NCBI GenBank assembly: GCA_029637525.1
Contig: CP072660.1
Span: forward strand, 1,846,796 to 1,910,795
Direction: 5' to 3'
Origin: Desulfurococcaceae archaeon MEX13E-LK6-19
GTDB lineage: Archaea > Thermoproteota > Thermoprotei_A > Sulfolobales > Desulfurococcaceae
DNA: 64,000 bases
Shown here: piece after piece, positions 52,992 through 62,279 of the stretch
How positions within the stretch are numbered: the stretch's first letter is position 1
How the letters are laid out: each line of letters starts with the position of its first letter
Program-made: the position numbers and the translations under genes
The notes under the pieces: model-generated
Seen by the model: the letters and a program-made list of their open reading frames with translations, nothing else
What the model was told of the DNA's origin: nothing
Databases searched by the model: none

Positions 52992-54532
52992 GTCTCTACA
53001 CCTCCTACCCAAGTTGGAGTCTCATATATGACGATCTTTTTATGGAACATCTTAGCAGCTAACACCGCTATTATAGTCACTATATAAAAGCCATAGATCA
53101 TGTAGGTGATTGCATCACCCTGTATTATTAGAAGGAATGGTAATGGTATTATTATCATTAGCAGGGATAACGTGTACTCCATTACGTATTGTGTACTATC
53201 AAGCATGATACTTGGTCTAAATGGTATATTGGCATAGGTACCAACATATACACCTAGATATTTCACTGAATAGACAATGGAGAATATAGATGATATGATA
53301 ACACCTACTAGAAATACAAAAGCATAGGGAATACCTTGTGATGCTAGTATTAGCGCGATGTATATCACCAAGGCTTTGGCAATAAAACCTATTGTTGGAG
53401 GTAAACCCATGAGTGATAGAATGGTATAAAGTATTTTGTCATAAAGCCTTCTCGCAACCTTTGCCAAGTAACCGAGTCTATAAATGTCTCTAGTGTTCGT
53501 CAACAACTCAATCGACGCTATATTAAGGAATACATGAGTTTTAAGAAGACCATGGTAGAATACGTACAAATACACTAAGCCAGTAATCCTTTCATCAAAC
53601 ACCAATAGCCCTAGAAGCATTGTCATTACTCCATAGTGTGTCATTGAACTGTAGGCAATCATTTTCTTTACATCTGTTTGGGCCGACGCCATAATTGAAG
53701 CGTATATAGTTGTTATAAATCCTAGAGCAAGCAGCGTAATCAAGTATACCATGTTGTTTAGGTCTAACAAGCTGAGAACCCTTAATATAGCGTAGATGCT
53801 CATCTTAGACATTAATCCACTAAATATAGCCGTTATAGGTGATGGAGCTTCTGAATATGTGTCAACAAGCCATATATGGAATGGTATTTGGCCAAGCTTA
53901 GCTAGAAATCCTACTAGTACAAGAAATGTCAGCACAGGATTAGTAACATTAATAGTGCTGTTCATGAGTATCTGGAAATCAGTTAATAGCGCCTTGTTTA
54001 TACCAATAGTTGTAGCAGTAATAGCAATCCATGAAAATAGTGATATATCGCCAGCTGTAACACATACAACAAGATATTTGAGACCGACACTCCAGTTTTC
54101 AAGCCCTCTTTCGAGCAATATAAGGAGAAAAGCAACAAGCTCTATACTTATCCACAGCACCGTAAATTCCAATAGATTTCTAGCTGTAAACAGCATTAAT
54201 ATAAGCAACAAGGTCATGTCTATTATTAGTTGAAGATGCTGTATTTTACCAAATAGCACACGTAAATACCCTTCACTATATAGACTAATTGCTATACCTG
54301 CGATGCTACAAAGAATTAAGAACAATCCCTGCAACGAGTCAATATATATTATCCATGTATTTAGTAAATAGCCAGCTACTATAACCAGCCATACCAGCAC
54401 ATATGCTATTATCCTCAAAACTCTACTGAGTCTACGCATTGTATCAACTACTAGAGCTCCCGAAGAAACAAGTACTATTAATAATATCCATAAGATATAC
54501 CTATAAACAGGATCATAGATTATCTCAGCGAT
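52988..54532 (-). CDS. Antiporter-like hydrogenase subunit, second copy (NuoL/M/N family), start uncertain
   Basis: About 514 residues, a polytopic NuoL/M/N or MrpD-like subunit with the family segments LVGFLAKLGQIPFHIWLVDT and EAPSPITAIFSGLMSKMSIYA (lysine-containing loop), consistent with ion translocation. The first membrane span YILWILLIVLVSSGALVV lies upstream of the first ATG at 54439. In frame the only canonical start further up (at 54664) would overlap the previous gene by 145 bases. A non-standard ATC at 54532 with GGTG 7 bases before it would fit the overlap pattern; the true start is unresolved. Confidence 0.8.
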   Translation of the reverse strand: MAEIIYDPVYRYILWILLIVLVSSGALVVDTMRRLSRVLRIIAYVLVWLVIVAGYLLNTWIIYIDSLQGLFLILCSIAGIAISLYSEGYLRVLFGKIQHLQLIIDMTLLLILMLFTARNLLEFTVLWISIELVAFLLILLERGLENWSVGLKYLVVCVTAGDISLFSWIAITATTIGINKALLTDFQILMNSTINVTNPVLTFLVLVGFLAKLGQIPFHIWLVDTYSEAPSPITAIFSGLMSKMSIYAILRVLSLLDLNNMVYLITLLALGFITTIYASIMASAQTDVKKMIAYSSMTHYGVMTMLLGLLVFDERITGLVYLYVFYHGLLKTHVFLNIASIELLTNTRDIYRLGYLAKVARRLYDKILYTILSLMGLPPTIGFIAKALVIYIALILASQGIPYAFVFLVGVIISSIFSIVYSVKYLGVYVGTYANIPFRPSIMLDSTQYVMEYTLSLLMIIIPLPFLLIIQGDAITYMIYGFYIVTIIAVLAAKMFHKKIVIYETPTWVGGVET

Positions 54533-56079
54533 CTTACACCACCCCTCATGGCTATCATTACAGCGATATAAATTAACACTATGACGGGTATTATTGACGC
54601 CAAGAGGATAGCATTGATCAAGTCTTTCTCTATAGGTGTGAAAACTAATACAAGTAGCGAACATATGTTGAAAGACGATAGAACTAGTTCAGTGTAAAGC
54701 AAGCTTCTATAGCTTCCTGAGAAATCTTTTCTATCAAGTTTTTCTACGACCAAGGTGCTTGGCTCACCATAGTACATCATAATGTACCTAAACCCTATGA
54801 GAACAGATACTATTATTGACAACACTACCGCAATAATTACTAGTATACTGTATACAATAAATCCTTTACTTAAGCTCGCTAGTATGGCAAGCAGTTTTGC
54901 AACAAAACCTATTGTTGGAGGCATGCCTATGAGTGAGAATAATGCTATAATTGATGACGTCGATAGTAGTGGCAAGAAACTGCTAACACCCCTAATTAGA
55001 TCAATGTTTCTTGTGCCGAAAATTACTTCGATAGACCCAGCATTCAAGAACAGCGATGCTTTGTATATCGCGTGCGAGACAAACGATGCAAGTAAAGCAG
55101 TATAGGTCACAGAATCAGGGTCAACAACGTATAATGATAAAAGAGCCAATGTAAAGCCATTACCGGCTATTGTACTGTATGCAAGCATTCTCTTTATGTC
55201 TTTTTGAATATATGCCTGGAATCCTCCATATACAATTGACGCTATGCCCAAAAACATGATAACTAACGCAAACAAATTCTTTACATAATCATCCATTTCT
55301 ATTATCTGGAATACTCTCAATAATCCATAAACACCCATACCAGTCATTATACCGCTTAGTAACGATGATGCTGGTGCTGGTGCCGTTGTATGTGCATCAG
55401 GGAGCCAGAAGTGTAGTGGTATTTGAGCAGATTTTGCTATAAATCCTACGAGGAGTAATGGCACAATATATAATGGAATATATGCTGCACTGCCTTCAAG
55501 TGCACTAAACTTCTTCATTAACACATCAATACTACCACCCATAGATGTACCAGCAAGAGAAAATATACTAACATATATCATTGTGAATAATGTTAACTCA
55601 AATGTCGTCGTTGAAATGGCAAGGAACCTCTTTGAAGCAGATACTCCTCTTTCTCCTGTAATATGTTGTTCACCAATACTTATCATAGCAAAGCCTAGAA
55701 GCTCAGCCGTTGTCCATGTTATCGCTAGTGATAACAAATTAGGCGATGCAAATGTATAAATCATTGATAACGCAAATAGATCTATGAGCACATGAAATCT
55801 ATTACTGTATTTCTTTTTGGCAGCATAACTTATTGCATAAACTGAAATAGGCAGTGACACCGCTATAGCCGTGGCACTAAATAGTATAGAAAGTTCGTCT
55901 ATAACCTCATACAAAGATAGGATAAATACAAGAAGTGATGCAAGTAAGTATACGATAACCTTGAATATCACAGATAATACTTTTTCTCTTGAAACAAACC
56001 ATTCTAGACCAATAATGAGCAGAGTTAGAACTATTATTATAGGAGAAAAAACTAGGACAGGCTCCAATAGGATATTCAC
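54520..56079 (-). CDS. Antiporter-like hydrogenase subunit, first copy (NuoL/M/N family)
   Basis: A 519-residue polytopic membrane protein with about fourteen spans. Conserved proton-channel segments include VGFIAKSAQIPLHFWLPDAH, TTAPAPASSLLSGIMTGMGV and KDIKRMLAYSTIAGNGF, typical of NuoM/N and MrpA/D subunits. It begins with GTG overlapping the ferredoxin-gene stop (GTGA). Having two such subunits suggests energy-conserving ion pumping coupled to hydrogen formation. Confidence 0.9.
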   Translation of the reverse strand: MNILLEPVLVFSPIIIVLTLLIIGLEWFVSREKVLSVIFKVIVYLLASLLVFILSLYEVIDELSILFSATAIAVSLPISVYAISYAAKKKYSNRFHVLIDLFALSMIYTFASPNLLSLAITWTTAELLGFAMISIGEQHITGERGVSASKRFLAISTTTFELTLFTMIYVSIFSLAGTSMGGSIDVLMKKFSALEGSAAYIPLYIVPLLLVGFIAKSAQIPLHFWLPDAHTTAPAPASSLLSGIMTGMGVYGLLRVFQIIEMDDYVKNLFALVIMFLGIASIVYGGFQAYIQKDIKRMLAYSTIAGNGFTLALLSLYVVDPDSVTYTALLASFVSHAIYKASLFLNAGSIEVIFGTRNIDLIRGVSSFLPLLSTSSIIALFSLIGMPPTIGFVAKLLAILASLSKGFIVYSILVIIAVVLSIIVSVLIGFRYIMMYYGEPSTLVVEKLDRKDFSGSYRSLLYTELVLSSFNICSLLVLVFTPIEKDLINAILLASIIPVIVLIYIAVMIAMRGGVRSLR

Positions 56080-56597
56080 CGTACTACCTGTCCTTCTTCA
56101 AGAGCTTCAAATCTCATTTTAGCCCATGATTCTGCTAGACGTTTCTTTATTTCATCAAATACCATCGCCGGCGACCCGAATACTATCGCTGCTGTTGGAC
56201 ATATTGCTGCACAAGCTGGTATAAGTCCTTCTTTCCTTAAGTCCATACAGAGATCACACTTCACAGCAACTTTAGCTCTTGCATCAAGTTCTGGTATACC
56301 AAACGGACACGCTGTAAGACAGGCCATACATCCTATACACTTAGGCGTGTTAACGTAGACAGCTCCATAACTATCTCTGGTCATTGCACCTGTTGGACAA
56401 GCTTCTATACAAGGCGCTTTCTTACAATGCATACAGGATATCGGTATCTCTAGTCCTATGCTTGTTCTATAAACCTTGATGAAAGGTGATCCATGAATAA
56501 ACTCGCATACAGCTTCACAAGAGCCGCATCCAATACACTTCGATAAGTCAATTACCCTTAAGTGAGTTGCTTTTACAGAGTCTTTACCAGAACTCAT
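56076..56597 (-). CDS. Four-cluster [4Fe-4S] ferredoxin-type subunit (HycB/HyfA-like)
   Basis: About 173 residues with four cysteine sets: CIGCGSCEAVCEF, CMHCKKAPCIEACP, CIGCMACLTACPFG and CDLCMD with CAAICP. This is the HycB/HyfA arrangement of an electron-entry subunit carrying four [4Fe-4S] clusters. It lies between the flavoprotein and the antiporter subunits. ATG at 56597 is chosen since GGAGGTG lies 6 bases upstream; GTG at 56606 overlaps it. Confidence 0.9.
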   Translation of the reverse strand: MSSGKDSVKATHLRVIDLSKCIGCGSCEAVCEFIHGSPFIKVYRTSIGLEIPISCMHCKKAPCIEACPTGAMTRDSYGAVYVNTPKCIGCMACLTACPFGIPELDARAKVAVKCDLCMDLRKEGLIPACAAICPTAAIVFGSPAMVFDEIKKRLAESWAKMRFEALEEGQVVR

Positions 56598-56615
56598 ACA
56601 CTCCACCTCCCTTCT

Positions 56616-57713
56616 CTATGGTGTGGGAACCAGTTTCACAGAAACAGCTTTCAAGTAATTATGAATGGAACGAGCTGCATAAAGTGCTGTTTTAATAGCC
56701 TGCCCTATTCTTGATGGCCCAGTTACTACGTCACCTGCCGCAAAGATCTTGGGATTCTTAGTCCTATAATTTTCATCAACAACTATCCTACCCCACTCTA
56801 CATGAATACCAAGCTTCTCCATGACCTCCTTGTCTTCAGGCAAAGGCGGTGTAGGAGCCTCGCCTGTGGCAAATATCACTAGATCAGCGTTAAGCGTGAA
56901 TTCGGAGCCAGGTATTGGTATGGGTCTCGGCCTACCGCTTTCATCGGGTTCGCCAAGCTTCATACGCTGAAACTTCACGGCGACTGCCTTATTGTCCTGC
57001 TTTATTATTTCAATAGGGCTAGCTAATTCAATAACTTCAACACCTAGTCTTTTAATACGCTCGATCTCATAAATTCCAGCTGGAGCTTGTGCAATAGTTC
57101 TTCTGTAGACCAGGTAGACCTCTTCAGCTTTATCAAAAACGGCTTGTTCAGCAGCATCGACAGCACTATAACCGCCACCAATTACAATAACTTGTCTCCC
57201 CTCATAAGGAACTTTATCTACATAGCCCATTTCCTTTAATCTATGCTTATAGACATATTCAAGAGCTCCTACAACGTTTTCGGCATCAGAACCAGTTACT
57301 TTAGGTATTCTTGATCTCCATGTACCTGTTGTTATTAGTACAGCATCGTAATTGTTGACAAGTTCTTCTATACTAGCCGTTTTTTCAACAAATTCATCGC
57401 CTTCTTCATGATGTGGTTCTCCATAATATACTTTCGTCTTTAAAATGAATTTTACTCCATATTTTTCCTCAAGAAGCGATATTGCGTTAAATACTCGTTC
57501 TCTAGGGATTCTCCATGGTGGGATAGCAAATACCATCATTCCGCCTGGACGGGGTAGTTTCTCATAGACATCAACATCAAAACCATTACAAGCCAAGTAT
57601 CCTGCTGCAACAAGACCTGCTGGGCCAGCACCTATTATTGCTATTTTTTTACCAATACTTGATGGTTTTTCTTTACATAAGAATGCAAAGTTTAATCCTG
57701 TACTTAGAACCAA
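56616..57713 (-). CDS. NAD(P)H-dependent flavoprotein (GltD-like) heading the hydrogenase operon
   Basis: A 365-residue oxidoreductase related to the beta chain of glutamate synthase. Two nucleotide folds are visible: FAD motif IAIIGAGPAGLVAAGYLA near residue 24, and NAD(P) motif VIVIGGGYSAVDAAEQAV later, with C-terminal FAAGDVVTGPSRIGQAI. The N-terminal ferredoxin domain of GltD is absent. It may feed electrons from NAD(P)H, or take them from the hydrogenase, through the adjacent HycB-like protein. TTG start with GGTGAT 6 bases upstream; TATA-like TTTAAA near 57784. Confidence 0.88.
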   Translation of the reverse strand: MVLSTGLNFAFLCKEKPSSIGKKIAIIGAGPAGLVAAGYLACNGFDVDVYEKLPRPGGMMVFAIPPWRIPRERVFNAISLLEEKYGVKFILKTKVYYGEPHHEEGDEFVEKTASIEELVNNYDAVLITTGTWRSRIPKVTGSDAENVVGALEYVYKHRLKEMGYVDKVPYEGRQVIVIGGGYSAVDAAEQAVFDKAEEVYLVYRRTIAQAPAGIYEIERIKRLGVEVIELASPIEIIKQDNKAVAVKFQRMKLGEPDESGRPRPIPIPGSEFTLNADLVIFATGEAPTPPLPEDKEVMEKLGIHVEWGRIVVDENYRTKNPKIFAAGDVVTGPSRIGQAIKTALYAARSIHNYLKAVSVKLVPTP

Positions 57714-57871
57714 TCCTTTATCACCGTCAGCTATTCCTTAGAACTGTAAAGTATCATTTCCTTCTCTTCGCTCTCAGTTTATGTTTAAAGGTTTATTCTC
57801 TAATAAATAATTTGCTAGGCAGACCTAACTTGTGCTATACATTTCTAATAGTATTACTCCACACGGTATTA

Positions 57872-60163
57872 TTATGCGATCGGGCTACCGTATCTTTCTT
57901 CAGCAGGCTTACCAACTACTTTAAAGACTCCTTTAATCGATGCCCCTAGGATAAAAGCTGCCTTCTTTCTTGATAAAACCCTATTGTTGTTACCACAATA
58001 CGGGCTATATATACATCTAGGGCATCCATCATCGCATTTACACTTACTCACTATCTCATAAGCAATTTTCTCGGCTTTTTCAAACCGCTCGAATAGAAGC
58101 CTAGCAAGTCCACTACCGCCTGGTGCGGCATCATATATGACTATGTCACCGCTAGGATAGCTAATGCCACCTAAATCACCTAGTGCTGCACCACAAACAG
58201 GTCTAGCTGCCGATATCAGGGTATGTTCTATAGCATGAAACGCCTCCGCATTATCCATTGTATCCCACTCAGGATTCGGTGGGTATTTGAGGAGAAGCGC
58301 TCTAGTGTTGTAGGTATAAACAACGGGGTGCTCAAGCTCTTCAATACTCGTTGGTTTCTCTCCACTATAAATATTATAGATCACGTACCCTTGAACTATA
58401 ATTGATATAGTCACCCTTGCATAAATAAGCGGTATACCTGTTGCACTAACCCTCTTGTCAACTATGTCATAATCTATTAGATCCGTTGTATATAACGGTC
58501 TCGTATAATATGGTATATCGTCAGGAAGTTTTTGTACAACAGCGGTTCTTTTACCAACATCCAACTCTATTGACTGATAAATCCTGCCGCCATGAAGGTA
58601 TATTGCATGTGGATGTAGGTCTAATATCGCCATAGGCAGCTCTCTAGTCCCTATCGGTTTACCCGAATCCTTTTCTATAATAGTTACTTGTGGACCAGCA
58701 CCTCTAATGCTCATGTATTCAAGGAGGAGACTACGGGCTTTCTTCCATACAGGGAAATAACCGATAGCCGTTTTTACTGCAAGTCCTTCTTCTACAAGTT
58801 TCTCCAAGGCTTGAATCCATGTTTTCCCTGGAATAGCATCCCTTCGGATCATCCCTTGTTGCATAAGAAGGGCTAGACCATGAATTTTCAATACTTCCTC
58901 ATTATCAGGCTCGATGTATATAGGCGGTATTTCTTGCTCATAATACTTTTGCGGCTCTCTTTCAAAATACGCGTCAATAGGGTCGTCACCCAATATAAGG
59001 AAAATATATCCTGTACGTCCACGTCTACCAGCTCTACCAGCTCTCTGGAGGTATTTTGCATAAGTTGGGGGAGGAGCCGCCATAACAACCGCATCAAGAC
59101 TCCCTATATCAATACCCAGCTCAAGTGTTGGCGTGGCAACAACACCACCTATATCTCCTTTCTGAAGCTTAGCCTCAACATTCCTTCTTTCTTCAGGAGG
59201 AAGCCCCGCCCTATGTACTAAGAATTCTTGTCCAAAACCTCTTCTCGCAATTCTTGCAACAACTTCAGCCATTTGTTGTGAGTCAGTGAACACAAGCACA
59301 CGTAACCCCATTTGGGCAAGCATACTTGCTACTCCTGCTGTTACAGTCCATCTACTCAAATACCCAGCCGAAATCATTACGTGATATGCTGTGCCCCGTC
59401 TCCTTAATGGACCTTTTATAACCCTGACTTTTGTGCCAAAAAGGACTTCACCATGTTTTTCAGGGTTCCCTATAGTTGCCGAGCTACCAATGAATAAAGG
59501 CTTGCTTTTACGGAAAATCTTTAATCTATCAATAACAGCTTTCACATGAGCCCCGAAAACACCCTCATATACATGCATCTCGTCAAGAACAAGATAGGAG
59601 ATCTTTTTCAAGAGCTTCCTCATATATGGGCTTAACACGAGACCTACATGAACCATATCAGGATTCGAAATCAGTATACTAGGTGGATTGACAGCTATTC
59701 TCTTTCTATCCTTTCTAGGGGTATCACCATCGAAGACTGTCGCTGTAATAGGTCCAAACCCTAGGAACTCCTGTAGTCTATTAAGTTGGTCTCTAGCCAA
59801 AGCTTTTGTTGGATAAAGTATGAGGGCATTGGGTTTGGTATTAGGGTCTTCAATAGCCTTGACTATCAAGGGGGCTAGGAAGGCTTCTGTTTTACCAGTA
59901 CCTGTACCTGACACTATTACTGTGTCATAACCATCCAGTATACTCTTTATAGCATCCCATTGAAACTTATATAACCTATTGATACCTCGTGACTTAAGAT
60001 AGTTAATTACAGGTTCAGGAAACCCCGTCTCCTCAATGAAGGGTCCTTTTTCGGGCTCGCCTGTTTCCTCTCTATAGACATGAATTATATCGACTACATT
60101 ACTCCATCTCCTTTCAATAAATTCTTTCAGTTCAACAAGAACTCTATCCCTGTATACAATCAA
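57872..60163 (-). CDS. MrfA/Hrq1-type DEAD/DEAH helicase (COG1205) with DUF1998
   Basis: A 763-residue SF2 helicase. Motif I SGTGTGKTEAF, motif II LDEMH, motif III SSATIGNP, motif V/VI VVATPTLELGIDIG and YLQRAGRAGRRG are intact. The C-terminal domain ends with a four-cysteine cluster CKCDDGCPRCIYSPYCGN, the DUF1998 signature of the MrfA/YprA family, implicated in repair of DNA crosslinks in bacteria. Start TTG. A small zinc protein is encoded immediately upstream, in the same direction. Confidence 0.92.
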   Translation of the reverse strand: MIVYRDRVLVELKEFIERRWSNVVDIIHVYREETGEPEKGPFIEETGFPEPVINYLKSRGINRLYKFQWDAIKSILDGYDTVIVSGTGTGKTEAFLAPLIVKAIEDPNTKPNALILYPTKALARDQLNRLQEFLGFGPITATVFDGDTPRKDRKRIAVNPPSILISNPDMVHVGLVLSPYMRKLLKKISYLVLDEMHVYEGVFGAHVKAVIDRLKIFRKSKPLFIGSSATIGNPEKHGEVLFGTKVRVIKGPLRRRGTAYHVMISAGYLSRWTVTAGVASMLAQMGLRVLVFTDSQQMAEVVARIARRGFGQEFLVHRAGLPPEERRNVEAKLQKGDIGGVVATPTLELGIDIGSLDAVVMAAPPPTYAKYLQRAGRAGRRGRTGYIFLILGDDPIDAYFEREPQKYYEQEIPPIYIEPDNEEVLKIHGLALLMQQGMIRRDAIPGKTWIQALEKLVEEGLAVKTAIGYFPVWKKARSLLLEYMSIRGAGPQVTIIEKDSGKPIGTRELPMAILDLHPHAIYLHGGRIYQSIELDVGKRTAVVQKLPDDIPYYTRPLYTTDLIDYDIVDKRVSATGIPLIYARVTISIIVQGYVIYNIYSGEKPTSIEELEHPVVYTYNTRALLLKYPPNPEWDTMDNAEAFHAIEHTLISAARPVCGAALGDLGGISYPSGDIVIYDAAPGGSGLARLLFERFEKAEKIAYEIVSKCKCDDGCPRCIYSPYCGNNNRVLSRKKAAFILGASIKGVFKVVGKPAEERYGSPIA

Positions 60164-60166
60164 ACC

Positions 60167-60394
60167 CTAAGCTCCCTTCCTAGCGAACTTCTCGATCTTA
60201 TCAATTTTCTTCGAAAGCTTCTTCCAAAGCTTATAGTGTTCTTCACAAAGATAGACGTGGCCTGGCCTGCGTGGAGGTCTAGCACCATATACTGTAAGCT
60301 TGAGACCCTGTTCTTCGAGTATTTTCGCTTTCTCATAGCTAATCTCGTGAACTCCTTCTTTCTCACATCCTTCTACACTACATTGCTTAGCCAT
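60167..60394 (-). CDS. Small zinc-binding protein adjacent to the helicase
   Basis: About 75 residues. CSVEGCEKEGVHEIS near the N terminus and CEEHYKLW later supply two cysteine/histidine pairs that could bind a zinc ion, followed by a basic helical tail. ATG at 60394 is chosen because GGTGAG lies 4 bases before it; the longer frame to 60421 contains that site. The gene ends 3 bases before the helicase start, suggesting a helicase accessory function. Unknown family. Confidence 0.68.
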   Translation of the reverse strand: MAKQCSVEGCEKEGVHEISYEKAKILEEQGLKLTVYGARPPRRPGHVYLCEEHYKLWKKLSKKIDKIEKFARKGA

Positions 60395-60526
60395 AATGCT
60401 CACCACATAGTAAAGAACCAATTATCTGAAATCTATACTCTTAGATATAATACTATTTACACACCATTAAAACTATTGATAGAAAGATGAGAGGCACGTA
60501 AGAGGATATGTTATAACCAATCTATT

Positions 60527-61453
60527 TTAGCCCATGGTTTCTTCTTGTTCTTTATATCTTAATCTAAGAACAGTCATTGGATCAAATATCTTGACACCAC
60601 TGCTTGTCTTAATAACGATAGATCCATTTTCGGTTACATCTTCAGCAATTCCTTCAACTTCTCCAGCAACTGTTTCTACAATTACTTTTCTTCCAAGAGT
60701 ATCAAGATTCTCTAAATAAGTCTTTAGTAGCTCCTCTTTATCTTCTATAATCTTCTTTAGCCTAGAAAACCATCCTATAACTGATGCAAATACCCTATTC
60801 CTAGGCTTTAATCCAACTATCTTCTTGAGAGAAATAGCTTCTTTAAGAGTAACATCATTGTTTACATTGATACCTATTCCAACATATATTATGAAGTTAC
60901 TTGGAAAAGCTTCTGCTTCAATAAGTATACCTGCAATCTTCTTTCCATTAACAACAATGTCGTTGGGCCATTTTATCTTCGCGTTTATTTTATAGAGGTT
61001 ATTCAATGTCCTAGCTATTATGACTGGCGTTGCTATTGGCAAGAGCATTGCTTGTTCTGGTGGAAGCGACATAGAGACTGTAAACCATAGTCCACCAAAA
61101 CCTGTCTTCCATGTTTTACCATGTCTCCCTTTTGCTTGTATAAGGTACTCAGCAACAATAATGCTCCAAGGCCCATACTTCCTTGCTGCATCTTGAGTAC
61201 TTCCAAGAAATGGTGCATGGACTAATCTCCATCCCCAAGGCTTTAATGTACTAGGATTGTCTGCTGGATCCCAGTACACTTTTTCTCCATCAATACGCAA
61301 GACATAATTCTTCGATAGTTCTTTAATTAGTTTGACGACAGTAGCATAGTCTAAACCTGTATCCCATCCAAGTTCACGGAATGATGTTTCTCTTGATGAC
61401 ATTAATTTTGATATTATTAATAGTTTCAATAGTAGTTTCTCACATGCCAGCAC
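60527..61453 (-). CDS. birA: Biotin-protein ligase with N-terminal helix-turn-helix
   Basis: A 308-residue BirA-like protein. The N-terminal 75 residues hold a helix-turn-helix (ELGWDTGLDYATVVKLIKEL), as in bifunctional BirA, and the catalytic domain has STQDAARKYGP, AKGRHGKTW (biotinyl-AMP loop), KWPNDIVVNGKKIAGILIEA and VGIGINVN, with a C-terminal SH3-like domain. It ligates biotin to acceptor lysines and may also repress transcription. No biotin-synthesis genes are in the window. Confidence 0.93.
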   Translation of the reverse strand: MLACEKLLLKLLIISKLMSSRETSFRELGWDTGLDYATVVKLIKELSKNYVLRIDGEKVYWDPADNPSTLKPWGWRLVHAPFLGSTQDAARKYGPWSIIVAEYLIQAKGRHGKTWKTGFGGLWFTVSMSLPPEQAMLLPIATPVIIARTLNNLYKINAKIKWPNDIVVNGKKIAGILIEAEAFPSNFIIYVGIGINVNNDVTLKEAISLKKIVGLKPRNRVFASVIGWFSRLKKIIEDKEELLKTYLENLDTLGRKVIVETVAGEVEGIAEDVTENGSIVIKTSSGVKIFDPMTVLRLRYKEQEETMG

Positions 61454-61583
61454 ATTTTACCACCATGGAGTATTGCTTGCGAAGAACTTAGGGCGTTCTG
61501 AATAATTAAGTGTCCTCAAGCCTTATAGGTTGTTCGCATCATTAATAACTTACAAGATCATGGAATATTATACACTACAGATC

Positions 61584-62273
61584 CTATCTCCTTCGAGACG
61601 TTAATACTTTAAGACTGGCAATAGCTTCATGCACACCAAGAATGTAAGGAAGATCAGGATAATATGCTCTGAGAATATCGTATACATTAACAACATTGTC
61701 TTTATTCGTTGGATTCTTCTCTCCGGGCTCAAGATCTACTAATCCTTTCTTCCATAAATTACTTAGAAGACGCATTATTATTCCACGTTTTCTCTCCATT
61801 TCCATGGCCGCTTTTACTTCACTGGGCATGTACATAGATAAATACATTGGATTTACATTCATGAATCTTGATATATAGTTGATACTAGCTTCTATGACAG
61901 GGCATTTTCTCGATAACCCGTATTCAGTGTAGGCAATAATTATCCTCATATCAGTGTTGTAGAGATACCTAACTTCTCTAGGTATGTAAGGAAATGCGCG
62001 ACAAACAAGGGGCTTGTAAGAATTATGGAGCAAACACTTGTTGTCGCTATCTAAGAACGGGCATTTACCATTATTTAGCTCGAGAACATATGATAGAGCT
62101 ATGTGCGATCTTGTTCTTCTATCAAATACAGTGTAACCATGTGTAATAACGCATTTAATATCTAGTTTCTCGGCAGCTACTTTAAGTAAATATTCTTCAA
62201 ATGGCAAAAGAGATATTGGAGATAGCTTACAACAATATCCTTTCCTTAGACATCTAAATCTTTCCGTCGTCAA
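61584..62273 (-). CDS. YkgJ-family cysteine-cluster protein
   Basis: A 229-residue protein with the conserved pattern FRCLRKGYCCKLSPI at the N terminus, CPFLDSDNKCLLH in the middle and KPLVCRAFPYIP, the cysteine set of the YkgJ (UPF0153) family, thought to bind zinc or an iron-sulfur cluster. The C-terminal half is helical and unique. Function unknown. It follows the NMN adenylyltransferase by 6 bases on the same strand with GTGAT before its TTG. Confidence 0.82.
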   Translation of the reverse strand: MTTERFRCLRKGYCCKLSPISLLPFEEYLLKVAAEKLDIKCVITHGYTVFDRRTRSHIALSYVLELNNGKCPFLDSDNKCLLHNSYKPLVCRAFPYIPREVRYLYNTDMRIIIAYTEYGLSRKCPVIEASINYISRFMNVNPMYLSMYMPSEVKAAMEMERKRGIIMRLLSNLWKKGLVDLEPGEKNPTNKDNVVNVYDILRAYYPDLPYILGVHEAIASLKVLTSRRR

Positions 62274-62279
62274 TATTTA

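Noticed and set aside
57872..60163. Helicase as reverse gyrase or Lhr
   Set aside because: There is no topoisomerase domain, and the C-terminal DUF1998 cysteine cluster and motif set fit MrfA/Hrq1 (COG1205) better than Lhr.
61454..61583. ATGATGC-containing spacer as another guide RNA
   Set aside because: Read on the minus strand it has a C-like box but no D box CTGA within 70 bases.
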